Shown piece by piece: positions 4,492 through 13,197 of a DNA stretch of 13,471 bases; the first letter of the stretch is position 1, and each line of letters opens with the position of its first letter. The notes beneath the pieces were generated by a model. The model was not told the origin of the DNA and did no database searches. It saw only the letters and a list, made by a program, of their open reading frames with translations. The translations under genes and the position numbers were made by a program. The stretch comes from JBEIDK01 sp040383485 (lineage in GTDB: Bacteria; Bacteroidota; Bacteroidia; UBA4408): assembly GCA_040383485.1 (NCBI GenBank), contig JBEIDK010000088.1, forward strand, positions 1-13,471, given 5' to 3'.

Positions 4492-4845
4492 ATGAATTTT
4501 AATATAGATAAAAAAGATAGCTACACGACGATTCAAAGCCTTACAGAAAGGTTAGATAGCACTATTTCTCCTAATCTAAAATCTGAATTGGTTGTGCTTA
4601 ATGCAGAGGGATTTAAAAATATTATCATTGATTTAGAAAAAACAAAATATTGCGATTCTTCGGGCTTGAGTTCTATTTTGGTAGCAAATAGATTATGTAA
4701 AAATGCCGGTGGTGTATTTGTATTATGTAATATTAGTGAATCAGTAAAAAAATTGATTTCAATTTCTCAACTTGATTCAATTTTAAATATTGTTGAAAAT
4801 TTAAATGAAGCAATTGAGTTTGTAAAAACTGAACAATTAAAGTAA
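4492..4845 (+). CDS. STAS-domain protein, anti-sigma factor antagonist-like
   Basis: This 117-aa protein is a single STAS domain (SpoIIAA/RsbV type). The key loop is YCDSSGLSSIL, with Asp55-Ser56-Ser57-Gly58. By family knowledge the first serine of the DSSG motif is phosphorylated by an anti-sigma kinase and dephosphorylated by a PP2C phosphatase, switching binding to the anti-sigma factor. The intact phosphoacceptor suggests real switching. No kinase, phosphatase or sigma gene is nearby, so the partner is elsewhere in the genome. The gene has its own promoter. The small secreted-protein gene follows after 49 bases and may share the transcript. Bacteroidota often carry such single STAS proteins of unknown circuit. 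Confidence 0.88.
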   Translation: MNFNIDKKDSYTTIQSLTERLDSTISPNLKSELVVLNAEGFKNIIIDLEKTKYCDSSGLSSILVANRLCKNAGGVFVLCNISESVKKLISISQLDSILNIVENLNEAIEFVKTEQLK

Positions 4846-4894
4846 ATTTTTATTTGGCATAATTTTAATATACATTTACTCAAAATAAATTAGT

Positions 4895-5131
4895 ATGAAA
4901 AGTCTAATTTTAAAAACAAGTTTATTTATTTTATTTTCATTCATACAATCTATCGCATTGGCTGGAGATGGAATACTTCCATTGAAACCTTCTAAAGGAA
5001 ATGAAAGCAAATTAAAATTGAATAGTAGAAATATCAATTCAAGCCTAGTTATTGAAGCAACACAAAAAGAAATACCTGGTAGTATTTTTGCTCCAAAAAG
5101 AGGCAAGCCAATAAAAGGCCATGGCAATTAA
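4895..5131 (+). CDS. Small secreted protein of unknown function
   Basis: This 78-aa protein has a clear Sec signal peptide: MKSLILKTSLFILFSFIQSI-ALA with a predicted cut after Ala-Leu-Ala (about residue 23). The mature part is roughly 55 residues, polar, rich in Lys, Asn and Ser, and ends in the basic stretch APKRGKPIKGHGN. It has no cysteines, so it is not a lipoprotein. No domain is recognised. It lies 49 bases after the STAS gene on the same strand and could be cotranscribed. An 83-codon antisense frame covers the same DNA, but the signal peptide and the upstream neighbour favour the plus strand. Function is not assigned. Confidence 0.65.
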   Translation: MKSLILKTSLFILFSFIQSIALAGDGILPLKPSKGNESKLKLNSRNINSSLVIEATQKEIPGSIFAPKRGKPIKGHGN

Positions 5132-5310
5132 ATAATAAAAAACTCAACATAAAAGTTCCGTTTTTTTTGTCCTTTAACAACTACGAATTTATTATTTCAT
5201 AGTTTAAAAACATTAATATTCTGTTTTTTGTTGATCTTAAAATTGTTGAGCTTACTTGAATTGCGATTCTCCTTTTAAAACTAATCCAATTTTTTTTACA
5301 ATTCAAAAAT

Positions 5311-5318
5311 TAGCTTTG
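5311..5318 (+). promoter_or_regulatory. -7 element upstream of uvrA
   Basis: TAGCTTTG matches the Bacteroidota TAnnTTTG -7 consensus and ends 14 bases before the uvrA ATG, giving a very short leader. No good -33 TTTG is seen at the usual distance. Confidence 0.5.
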
Positions 5319-5332
5319 CACATTCAAAAATT

Positions 5333-8170
5333 ATGGAAGAGTATTTAGTTGAAGAGCAAGAAATATTAGAGGTAATTGGTGCTCGTGTTCACAATTTAAA
5401 GAATATAGATGTTATTATTCCTCGTAATAAATTAGTGGTAATAACTGGGCTTAGTGGTAGCGGTAAATCATCATTAGCATTCGATACAATTTATGCTGAG
5501 GGTCAGCGTAGGTATATCGAAAGTTTTTCATCATATGCCCGTCAGTTTCTCGGAAATTTGGAACGTCCTGATGTAGATAAAATTACTGGATTGAGTCCGG
5601 TAATTTCTATTGAACAGAAAACTGTAAATAAAAATCCACGCTCTACAGTGGGCACCATAACTGAGATATACGACTTTCTTCGTTTGCTGTATGCACGTGC
5701 AGGAGAAGCAGTAAGTTATGAAACAGGCGAAAAAATGGTTAAATACAGTGATGACCAAATCATACAATTAATTCTTAACAAATATAGAGGTAAGAAAATT
5801 TCAATGCTTGGCCCAGTTGTAAAATCGCGCAAAGGTCATTATCGAGAGTTGTTTGAACAAACCATGAAACAAGGATTTCTGCGTGCACGCATAAATGGCA
5901 AGGTGGAAGAACTCAAGCCGAAAATGCAAGTTGACCGTTACAAAACTCATCATATTGAAATTGTTGTTGATAGAATTGAAGTAGATGAATCGCAAAAGCA
6001 AAGGTTAAATGATGCCCTGCGCATAGCTATGAAATTTGGCAAAGGAACCGTAATGGTTTTAGACAATTCGAACAATGATGTTAAACATTTCAGTAGACAC
6101 CTAATATGTCCTACAACGGGCATTTCATATGACGACCCTGCTCCAAATATATTTTCTTTTAACTCACCACAAGGTAACTGTCACCATTGCAACGGACTTG
6201 GTTACGTAAGTGAAATAGACCAGCAAAAAATAATTCCCAATCCTAAATTATCAATTAAAAAAGGAGGCCTTGCTCCATTGGGAGAGTATAAAAACACTTG
6301 GATTTTTGCTCAAATTGAAGGTATTGGCAAAGTTTATAATTTCACTTTAGATACACCGATTTCTGAAATTGAAGACGATACCCTTTCTATTTTATTATAT
6401 GGTAGTGACGAAGTTTTTAAAATGCAAAATGATGCCACACATAGCAAAAATGGCACGTTTGAAGGTATCATTAATTTTTTGGTAAGGCAACAAGAAGAGT
6501 TAAGCTCTAAAACTATTGACCGATGGGTAGAAAGTTTCATGAACAAAATAGTTTGTCCAAAATGCAATGGAACGAGACTTAAGAAGGAATCACTCTATTT
6601 TTTAATTGACAACAAAAACATTGCAGAAGTTTCGGAAATGAACATAAAAGAGCTACATGTTTTTTTTGAAACAATTGAAAGCAGACTAGATAAGAGAACT
6701 AACATTATTGCAAGCGAAATTTTAAAAGAAATTCGTGCAAGAATTTCTTTCTTACTCAATGTTGGTCTTGATTATTTAACACTGAATAGAAGTTCTGTAA
6801 CCCTTAGCGGTGGAGAGGCGCAGCGCATTAGATTGGCTACTCAAATAGGTAGTCAATTGGTTGGTGTTTTATATATTTTAGATGAACCAAGTATTGGTTT
6901 GCACCAACGAGACAATACAAAATTGATTGAGTCGCTTAAGAATTTGCGTGATATTGGTAACACAGTTATTGTTGTTGAACACGACAAAGAAATGATAGAA
7001 GCTGCGGATTATGTTATAGATGTTGGACCTAAGGCGGGAATACATGGCGGTAGAATTGTTGCCTTTGGCACTCCGCAAGAATTTTTAAATCAAAACTCAC
7101 TAACTGCGGAATACATAAATGGTTTAAAAAATATTGCTATCCCTAAAATTCGTCGTAAAGGAAATGGTAAAACATTACTGTTGAAAGGAGCAATTGGTAA
7201 CAACTTAAAAAATATTTCAGTAGAGTTTCCTTTGGGCAAATTAATTTGTGTTACTGGCGTTTCAGGCAGCGGTAAATCCTCATTAATAACTGGTACTTTA
7301 TATCCTATACTGAATCAATATTTTTATAACTCGGTAAAAAAACCATTACAATATAAAAAGATTGAAGGCCTTGAGCATATTGATAAGGTTATTGAAATAG
7401 ACCAGGCTCCCATTGGAAGAACACCTAGGAGTAACCCTGCAACCTATACAGATGTTTTTTCTCAAATTAGGAATTTGTATGCAGAAATTCCAGAATCAAA
7501 AATAAGAGGCTATAAAGCAGGAAGGTTCTCATTTAATGTGAAAGGTGGACGATGTGAAACATGCCAAGGTGCTGGTTTAAAAAGTGTTGAGATGAATTTT
7601 TTACCTGATGTACATGTTGTTTGTGAAGAGTGTAACGGCAAGCGTTTTAATAGGGAAACATTAGAAATTAGATATCATTCAAAATCTATATCCGATATAC
7701 TTAATATGACCATAGAGGATGCTTGCGTTTTCTTTAAAAACATCCCATCTATTTTACATAAAATACAAACTATTGCTGATGTAGGGCTAGGCTACATTAC
7801 ACTAGGCCAACAAAGTACAACATTGAGCGGAGGAGAGGCACAGCGAATTAAACTAGCTACAGAACTGAGTAAGCGTGACACTGGAAATACATTTTATATT
7901 TTAGATGAACCAAGCACTGGTTTACATTTCGAGGATATTAGAATATTATTGGAAGTTATAAATAGGTTGGTAGAATCAGGAAATACGGTTTTAATTATTG
8001 AACATAATTTGGATATTATAAAAGTAGCCGACTACATCATAGACCTTGGTGCAGAAGGTGGAGGCAGTGGTGGAAATATAGTTTGTACTGGAACACCTGA
8101 ACAGATAATCAAGAACAAAGAAAGTTATACTGCAAAGTATTTAAAAATAGAAATGGTAAGTAAGATGTAA
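5333..8170 (+). CDS. uvrA: UvrABC excinuclease subunit A (DNA damage recognition ATPase)
   Basis: This 945-aa protein has the full UvrA architecture. The first ABC module has Walker A GLSGSGKSS (Lys45), signature LSGGEAQRIRL (491-501) and Walker B YILDEP (Asp517, Glu518). The second has Walker A GVSGSGKSS (Lys648), signature LSGGEAQRIKL (831-841) and Walker B (Asp858, Glu859). Zinc-binding segments are present: CPTTG...CHHC in the first insertion, a CPKC knuckle (CPKCNGTR), and CETC...CEEC in the second half. The dimer scans DNA for lesions and loads UvrB in nucleotide excision repair. In the first zinc finger the second cysteine is a threonine, a form usual in Bacteroidota as far as I recall. 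The gene stands alone on its strand and is convergent with the Nudix regulator. Length and both termini look normal, and the start is the ATG just after the -7 element. Confidence 0.98.
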   Translation: MEEYLVEEQEILEVIGARVHNLKNIDVIIPRNKLVVITGLSGSGKSSLAFDTIYAEGQRRYIESFSSYARQFLGNLERPDVDKITGLSPVISIEQKTVNKNPRSTVGTITEIYDFLRLLYARAGEAVSYETGEKMVKYSDDQIIQLILNKYRGKKISMLGPVVKSRKGHYRELFEQTMKQGFLRARINGKVEELKPKMQVDRYKTHHIEIVVDRIEVDESQKQRLNDALRIAMKFGKGTVMVLDNSNNDVKHFSRHLICPTTGISYDDPAPNIFSFNSPQGNCHHCNGLGYVSEIDQQKIIPNPKLSIKKGGLAPLGEYKNTWIFAQIEGIGKVYNFTLDTPISEIEDDTLSILLYGSDEVFKMQNDATHSKNGTFEGIINFLVRQQEELSSKTIDRWVESFMNKIVCPKCNGTRLKKESLYFLIDNKNIAEVSEMNIKELHVFFETIESRLDKRTNIIASEILKEIRARISFLLNVGLDYLTLNRSSVTLSGGEAQRIRLATQIGSQLVGVLYILDEPSIGLHQRDNTKLIESLKNLRDIGNTVIVVEHDKEMIEAADYVIDVGPKAGIHGGRIVAFGTPQEFLNQNSLTAEYINGLKNIAIPKIRRKGNGKTLLLKGAIGNNLKNISVEFPLGKLICVTGVSGSGKSSLITGTLYPILNQYFYNSVKKPLQYKKIEGLEHIDKVIEIDQAPIGRTPRSNPATYTDVFSQIRNLYAEIPESKIRGYKAGRFSFNVKGGRCETCQGAGLKSVEMNFLPDVHVVCEECNGKRFNRETLEIRYHSKSISDILNMTIEDACVFFKNIPSILHKIQTIADVGLGYITLGQQSTTLSGGEAQRIKLATELSKRDTGNTFYILDEPSTGLHFEDIRILLEVINRLVESGNTVLIIEHNLDIIKVADYIIDLGAEGGGSGGNIVCTGTPEQIIKNKESYTAKYLKIEMVSKM

Positions 8171-8187
8171 TATTCTATTTGCTAATG

Positions 8188-8210
8188 AACAAGAAATTAG
8201 CTTGTTTTTA
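8188..8210 (+). terminator. Possible intrinsic terminator between uvrA and the Nudix gene
   Basis: AACAAG (8188-8193) pairs with CTTGTT (8201-8206) across a 7-base loop, followed by TTTA. An alternative overlapping stem GCTAAT/ATTAGC exists. It lies 17 bases after the uvrA stop, in the convergent gap, but the stem is short. Confidence 0.4.
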
Positions 8211-8232
8211 TATTAGAATTTGTAGCTCGTGA

Positions 8233-8940
8233 TTACAAATCGAAAGTGAAGCCTGAACTTTGCAGTTTCTCATATTTTTTTAAATCAAATTTATACAACG
8301 CTGCGGGTCTGTTGGCTTTCCCTTTTTCTAATTCTTTAGTATCAATTAATAAATTCATTGAAAGTATTTTTTTTCTAAAGTTTCTGGTGTCGAACTTTGA
8401 TTCTAAAATTGCTTCGAATAAATGTTGTATTTGAGTAAGGGTAAACTGTTTAGGTAATAATTCAAATCCTATTGGTTGCCTTCTTGCTTTTTCCATGAAA
8501 CTTTGTTTGGCAAATTCTAGAATTTCATCATGGTCAAAGGCCAAGTCGGGCAAATCGTTTACAGAAAACCATTTAGCCTGTTCTGCCCATGAAGAAGCAT
8601 TTATATCATAATCGCCAATTTTTATTAATGCATAATATGCAACAGTAATTACTCTTCCAAACGGGTGTCGAGAGACGTTCCCGAAAGTATGAAACTGTTG
8701 CATAAAAATATTGTCTAATCCCGTTAAGTCATACAATACTCTTTGTGCTGCTATTTCAAGATTTTCTTTTAAGTAAACCAAATCGCCTGGCAATGCCCAC
8801 TTACCTTTAAATGGCTCAGCACCTCTATATATAAGTAATACTTTTAAATCGCTTTCGTCAAATCCAAAAACAACATTATCTACTGAAAAGGCAGCATGAA
8901 AAAATTCTTTTAATATTTCTTTTTTCTGAGGAATTTTCAT
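8233..8940 (-). CDS. Nudix-fold transcriptional regulator (NrtR/AraR-like)
   Basis: This 235-aa protein has two parts. Residues about 15-145 form a Nudix fold (VVFGFDESDLKVLLIYRG, KWALPGDLV). The C-terminal part from about 155 is a winged helix (FTLTQIQHLFEAIL...RNFRKKIL...RPAALYKFD). The Nudix box is degenerate: where active enzymes have R-E-x-x-E-E-x-G, this one reads R67-V-L-Y-D-L-T-G74, so the catalytic glutamates are lost. This fits the NrtR/AraR group, in which the Nudix domain senses a sugar or nucleotide ligand and the winged helix binds DNA; Bacteroides AraR is the known example. No sugar or NAD genes are adjacent, so ligand and targets cannot be named. Automatic annotation as a NUDIX hydrolase would be misleading. 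Confidence 0.87.
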   Translation of the reverse strand: MKIPQKKEILKEFFHAAFSVDNVVFGFDESDLKVLLIYRGAEPFKGKWALPGDLVYLKENLEIAAQRVLYDLTGLDNIFMQQFHTFGNVSRHPFGRVITVAYYALIKIGDYDINASSWAEQAKWFSVNDLPDLAFDHDEILEFAKQSFMEKARRQPIGFELLPKQFTLTQIQHLFEAILESKFDTRNFRKKILSMNLLIDTKELEKGKANRPAALYKFDLKKYEKLQSSGFTFDL

Positions 8941-9094
8941 AAATCAAAAAACTTTTTTGTGCGAAAGTAGATTAAAAAATCATAAATTAAATATGTGTTA
9001 AATGATAGAATCAGTATTTATTAATTATCAAATAGTAGGGTTCAATGTGGCAATAGTACCTCATTAGTTTTAAATATTTATTTTGAAAATTATA
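8941..9094. other. Intergenic stretch upstream of the Nudix gene
   Basis: The segment is AT-rich and has no recognised gene. It carries the divergent upstream region of the Nudix regulator and ends at MITE-like copy 2. Confidence 0.4.
8962..8969 (-). promoter_or_regulatory. -7-like element upstream of the Nudix regulator
   Basis: On the minus strand TACTTTCG lies 21 bases before the start codon. It differs from TAnnTTTG by one base. The identical octamer precedes gyrA, which supports it. Confidence 0.45.
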
Positions 9095-9262
9095 AACCCA
9101 GATTACGCGTTAGAGGTTCGTAGTGAAACGCCAAAGTCCAATAAAATAAAAACTTTTACGAATAAATAATATTGATGATATGATGCATGATAAAAAGTTG
9201 TTTACTTCATATTTTAATGGGGTTTTACGTTGTAATAGAATTTCTAATCCGTATTCTGGGTT
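9095..9262 (+). mobile_element. MITE-like element, copy 2
   Basis: This is a 168-bp element with terminal inverted repeats: ATAAACCCAGA at 9092-9102 and its exact reverse complement TCTGGGTTTAT at 9255-9265. The internal sequence follows copy 1 throughout, for example GCGTTAGAGGTTCGTAGTGA, ATATGATGCATGA and CGTTGTAATAGAATT, with scattered substitutions. It lies in opposite orientation to copy 1, about 4.8 kb away. The short frames that run through it are not conserved enough to be genes. Its right end abuts a broken secreted-protein gene. Confidence 0.78.
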
Positions 9263-9433
9263 TATTAAACTTATTCAGAATACCAACCTCAATACCTTTA
9301 AGTGCAGTATCATTATCATTGAAAATAAATGGTTTCGATTCATCCAAAGTATTTTTATCGTTATATTATCAGGTGCTATTTGAGCATAAATTTTAAAAGA
9401 AAATAGAGCAAAGATTGCAAAAGAGAACCCTAA
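9263..9433 (-). pseudogene. Frameshifted remnant of a secreted-protein gene next to the MITE-like element
   Basis: On the minus strand one frame reads LGFSFAIFALFSFKIYAQ and then IAPDNITIK, a typical signal peptide with an A-Q cleavage region and the start of a mature protein. It runs from 9433 to the A-run at 9352-9356. There a one-base shift moves to a second frame that continues NTLDESKPFIFNDNDTALKG and IEVGILNKFN up to the MITE end. The first residues and start codon are also damaged: a TAA stands just before the Leu, with KLI in another frame. Two frameshifts and a transposon-like border indicate a dead gene. The original product is not recognised. Confidence 0.55.
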
Positions 9434-9567
9434 TTAATTTTTATAAAAATAAGTTTGAGTATGAAAATTATAATTACATTTCTTCAACATTTTCATTTAA
9501 TAGCTTCACTTTTAGAAATTGTAAATATTTATAGTTAGCGTTTAAGTTTATTTCATTTATTAGCGAA

Positions 9568-10410
9568 ATGATTAACGAATTAAAAAATATTATTATTAAA
9601 GGTTCAGAAGGTAAGCCAATATTAGTAGATGTATGCTATAATGCCAATAAAATAGCCAAGCCAATAATTATTTTCTCTCACGGCTTTAAAGGATTTAAAG
9701 ATTGGGGACATTTCAACAAAGTAGCCAAAATTTTTGCTCAAAATGATTTTGTATTCGTAAAATTTAATTTTTCACATAATGGCACAACCATTGAAAACCC
9801 TGTTGAATTTAATGATTTAGAAACTTTTGGGAATAATAATTACCTTAAAGAGTTAAACGATTTGGAGCTGATTATAAATTGGGTAAAAAAATTTCAAGAA
9901 ATAAACATTGAAATTGATGAAAGTAAAATATTTCTTTTAGGGCATAGCCGTGGAGGAGGAATTTCAATTCTCAAGGCTTCTCAAAATTCATCAATTTCAA
10001 AAATTACAACTTGGGCAGCAGTTAGCGATATTGTTCATAGAAACAATAACAAAACAATTGAAACATGGAAAAGTAAAGGTGTTGTATATACATTAAATGG
10101 GCGCACTAAGCAGCAAATGCCACTTTATCTACAATTTTATAACTGTATAAAAGAAAATGAATCTTTACTTGATATTTGTAAAGCAGCCAAAAGTTTAACT
10201 ATTCCGTTTTTAATTATTCATGGAACAACTGACGAAGCAGTAAATCTGAGTGATGCCATAGAATTACATAAAGCCAATTCTAGCTCCGAATTGATAATGT
10301 TAGAGGGAGCTGGACATACCTTTGAAGTTAAGCATCCTTTCACTGATAAGGACTTACCCTTTAACGCTAAAAAGGCCATTGAAATTACAATTGACTTTTT
10401 TAGGAAATAG
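9568..10410 (+). CDS. Alpha/beta hydrolase (serine esterase/peptidase-like)
   Basis: This 280-aa protein has a complete alpha/beta-hydrolase core. It has the oxyanion-hole strand IIIFSHGFKGFKDWG (residues 33-47) and the nucleophile elbow LLGHSRGGG, with Ser127. The acid residue is Asp222 in FLIIHGTTDEAV, and the base is His250 in LEGAGHTFEVKHPF. Reaction class is serine hydrolase, probably an esterase or acyl-peptide hydrolase-like enzyme. There is no signal peptide or membrane segment, so it is probably cytoplasmic. The substrate cannot be told. Neighbours give no pathway: gyrA follows after 210 bases on the same strand with its own -7 element. The start is the ATG at 9568; no Shine-Dalgarno sequence precedes it. 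Confidence 0.88.
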   Translation: MINELKNIIIKGSEGKPILVDVCYNANKIAKPIIIFSHGFKGFKDWGHFNKVAKIFAQNDFVFVKFNFSHNGTTIENPVEFNDLETFGNNNYLKELNDLELIINWVKKFQEINIEIDESKIFLLGHSRGGGISILKASQNSSISKITTWAAVSDIVHRNNNKTIETWKSKGVVYTLNGRTKQQMPLYLQFYNCIKENESLLDICKAAKSLTIPFLIIHGTTDEAVNLSDAIELHKANSSSELIMLEGAGHTFEVKHPFTDKDLPFNAKKAIEITIDFFRK

Positions 10411-10587
10411 AAAAAGGTTAGCCGTTCAAAGAAAGCACAAACTTTATGAGCCGATTTTATGATTATTTGACCAAGAAAGTTTGACTTTAGAGTTGACAAT
10501 AGCTCAGCCAAAATTTTTATTGTGAATAGCTCAATTATTGTTGAAAAATATTAACATTTCAACACCCCATTATCTCACAATTTATTC

Positions 10588-10595
10588 TACTTTCG
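10588..10595 (+). promoter_or_regulatory. -7-like element upstream of gyrA
   Basis: TACTTTCG lies 25 bases before the gyrA start and differs by one base from the TAnnTTTG consensus. The same octamer lies before the Nudix gene. The -33 region is not convincing. Confidence 0.5.
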
Positions 10596-10620
10596 ACTTC
10601 TCAAAAAAATAAGATAAATT

Positions 10621-13191
10621 ATGGCTGAAGAAGGCGGAGAAAAAATCATTCCAATTAACATAGAAGAAGAAATGAAAACGGCCTACATAGATTATTCTAT
10701 GTCGGTAATTGTAAGTAGGGCTCTGCCTGATGTACGCGATGGATTAAAACCAGTTCATCGTCGTATTTTATTTGGTATGCATGAATTGGGTGTAGCTAGC
10801 AATAAACCTCATAAAAAAAGTGCGCGTATTGTAGGTGAGGTTTTAGGGAAATTTCATCCACATGGCGATAGCAGCGTTTACGATGCTATGGTGCGTATGG
10901 CTCAAGAATGGAGTTTGCGTTATATGTTGGTAGATGGGCAAGGTAACTTTGGTAGTGTAGATGGCGATCCGCCAGCAGCAATGCGTTACACTGAGGTTCG
11001 CTTGCGTAAGATTGCCGAAGAAATGCTTGCGGATATTGACAAAGATACTGTTGATTTCAGATTAAATTTCGACGATACCTTAGAAGAGCCAACTGTTTTA
11101 CCAACACGTATTCCTCAGTTATTGCTGAATGGTGCATCGGGTATTGCAGTAGGTATGGCTACCAATATGGCGCCACACAACTTAACTGAAATTATTGAAG
11201 CTACAGTTGCATACATCGAAGACAGAAATATTGATATTGCTGGTTTGATGAAATATGTAAAGGCTCCAGATTTCCCTACTGGTGGCATCATATACGGTTA
11301 TGAAGGTGTAAAAAATTCTTACGAAACAGGTCGTGGACGTATTGTGATGCGTGCCAAAGCAAACATAGAAGTAAAAGCCGATGGGCGCGAACGAATTATT
11401 GTTTCTGAAATTCCTTATCAAATAAATAAATCGGAACTAATTGCAAAAACTGCAGCTTTAGTAAACGATAAAAAGATTGAGGGCATCAGCAATATTTTTG
11501 ATGAGAGTGACCGTGATGGTATGCGTATTATTTACGAAATTAAACGTGATGCCATTACCAATGTTGTTTTAAATAACTTGTTTAAATACACTGAACTTCA
11601 AACTTCATTTAGTACAAACAACATTGCCTTGGTTAAGGGTCGTCCGATGATGCTTAACCTGAAAGACATGATTGTGTATTTTGTTGAGCACCGTCACGAA
11701 GTGGTTGTTCGTCGTACCAAATATGAGTTGGCACAAGCCGAAAAACGTGCACACATCTTAGAAGGCTATTTAATTGCATTAGATAATTTAGATGCTGTTA
11801 TTAAATTAATCCGTGATGCAGCAACACCAGCCATTGCACAAGAAGGATTAATTTCAAGCTTTGGTTTAAGTGAAATTCAAGCGAAAGCTATTTTAGAAAT
11901 GCGTTTACGAGCATTAACGGGTCTTGAACGTGATAAAATTAAGGAAGAGTATGATGAGTTAATGAAATTGATAGCGTACTTAAATAGCATTTTAAATGAT
12001 GAGGTATTACGTTACAAGATTATCACAGACGAGTTATTAGAAATTAAAACTAAGTATGGTGATGGACGTAAAACTCAAATAGAATACAGCAGTGCAGATT
12101 TGAGCATCGAAGATATGATTGCCGATGAAGAAGTTGTGATAACCATTTCACGTATGGGTTACATCAAACGTACTTTGTTGAATGAATTTAAGGTTCAGAA
12201 CCGTGGCGGTGTTGGCAGCAAAGGCAGTGCTACCCGCGATGCTGATTTCTTAGAGCAAATGTTTACTGCTAGCACGCATAACTATTTATTGTTCTTTACA
12301 GAGAAAGGAAAATGTTTCTGGATGCGTGCTTATGAAGTGCCTGAAGGAAATAAGACAAGCAAAGGACGTGCTATCCAAAACTTAATAAATATTGAGCAAG
12401 GCGATAAAGTTTGTGCTTATATCAATGTTAAGAATTTGCAGGATGTAGAGTATTTGAAAAATAACTTCATCATCATGTGTACCAAAAAAGGTACCATCAA
12501 GAAAACTACTTTAGAAGCTTATTCTCGTCCACGTCAAAACGGTATCAACGCAATCAACATCAATGATGATGATATGTTATTAGAAGCAAAACTAACAGAC
12601 GGAACCAACGAAATAATGTTGGCTTCGAAAGCTGGTAAGTTGGTTCGTTTCAACGAAAGTAAAGTGCGCCCAATGGGTCGTAACTCAATAGGTGTGCGTG
12701 GTATGCGTATTGCCGAAACGAATGATGAAGTAATTGGAATGATTTGCGTTTCTGATAAATCGGCAAACGTAATGGTGGTAAGCCAAAAAGGATTTGGTAA
12801 GCAATCAGAAATTGATGAATACAAAGTAACCAACCGCGGTGGTAAAGGTGTAAAAACCATTAAAATTACTGAGAAGACTGGAAACTTAATTGCCATTAAA
12901 GATGTTACTGATGAGCATGATTTGATGATTATCAACAAATCGGGCTTAACCATACGTTTGGCAATTGCTAGTTTACGTGTCACGGGTCGTGCCACACAAG
13001 GTGTTAAGTTAATAAACATGCGTGCAACAGATGAAATTGCGGCTATTACAAAGGTAAATCACGAAGAGGAGCCTGAGGTAATTGAGGGAGAAGAAGGTGT
13101 TGAAGGTTCAGAACCTATTGAAGGTACTGATGCTCCAGAAAGTACATCAACTGATGCTTCGGCAGAAGGCGAAGCTCCAGTGCAAGAGTAG
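10621..13191 (+). CDS. gyrA: DNA gyrase subunit A
   Basis: This 856-aa protein has the full GyrA layout. The breakage-reunion domain (about residues 1-500) has the active-site tyrosine in MRYTEVRL (Tyr123) and the quinolone-binding segment HPHGDSSVYDAM. In that segment Ser84 and Asp88, equivalent to E. coli Ser83 and Asp87, are the sensitive-type residues. The C-terminal beta-pinwheel (about 515-813) carries the GyrA box as QNRGGVG (526-532), which wraps DNA for negative supercoiling. The last 42 residues (815-856) are strongly acidic with no Lys or Arg; acidic tails are known to modulate wrapping in other gyrases. The enzyme works as A2B2 with GyrB, which is not in this window. The wrapping box and strong similarity favour GyrA over ParC. 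A terminator follows. Confidence 0.98.
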   Translation: MAEEGGEKIIPINIEEEMKTAYIDYSMSVIVSRALPDVRDGLKPVHRRILFGMHELGVASNKPHKKSARIVGEVLGKFHPHGDSSVYDAMVRMAQEWSLRYMLVDGQGNFGSVDGDPPAAMRYTEVRLRKIAEEMLADIDKDTVDFRLNFDDTLEEPTVLPTRIPQLLLNGASGIAVGMATNMAPHNLTEIIEATVAYIEDRNIDIAGLMKYVKAPDFPTGGIIYGYEGVKNSYETGRGRIVMRAKANIEVKADGRERIIVSEIPYQINKSELIAKTAALVNDKKIEGISNIFDESDRDGMRIIYEIKRDAITNVVLNNLFKYTELQTSFSTNNIALVKGRPMMLNLKDMIVYFVEHRHEVVVRRTKYELAQAEKRAHILEGYLIALDNLDAVIKLIRDAATPAIAQEGLISSFGLSEIQAKAILEMRLRALTGLERDKIKEEYDELMKLIAYLNSILNDEVLRYKIITDELLEIKTKYGDGRKTQIEYSSADLSIEDMIADEEVVITISRMGYIKRTLLNEFKVQNRGGVGSKGSATRDADFLEQMFTASTHNYLLFFTEKGKCFWMRAYEVPEGNKTSKGRAIQNLINIEQGDKVCAYINVKNLQDVEYLKNNFIIMCTKKGTIKKTTLEAYSRPRQNGINAININDDDMLLEAKLTDGTNEIMLASKAGKLVRFNESKVRPMGRNSIGVRGMRIAETNDEVIGMICVSDKSANVMVVSQKGFGKQSEIDEYKVTNRGGKGVKTIKITEKTGNLIAIKDVTDEHDLMIINKSGLTIRLAIASLRVTGRATQGVKLINMRATDEIAAITKVNHEEEPEVIEGEEGVEGSEPIEGTDAPESTSTDASAEGEAPVQE

Positions 13192-13197
13192 TTCAGT

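Noticed and set aside
4876..5127. Antisense 83-codon frame over the small secreted-protein gene
   Set aside because: The plus-strand frame has a clear signal peptide and follows the STAS gene; the antisense frame has no comparable support.
9180..9396. Two plus-strand frames of 67-69 codons
   Set aside because: They start in MITE-like copy 2 and run antisense over the secreted-protein remnant; no protein features.
10218..10511. Minus-strand 97-codon frame at the end of the hydrolase gene
   Set aside because: Most of it is antisense to the hydrolase; the remaining 34 codons show no recognisable domain.
11182..13019. Long antisense frames within gyrA
   Set aside because: These are shadows caused by codon bias of gyrA; no start signals or domains.
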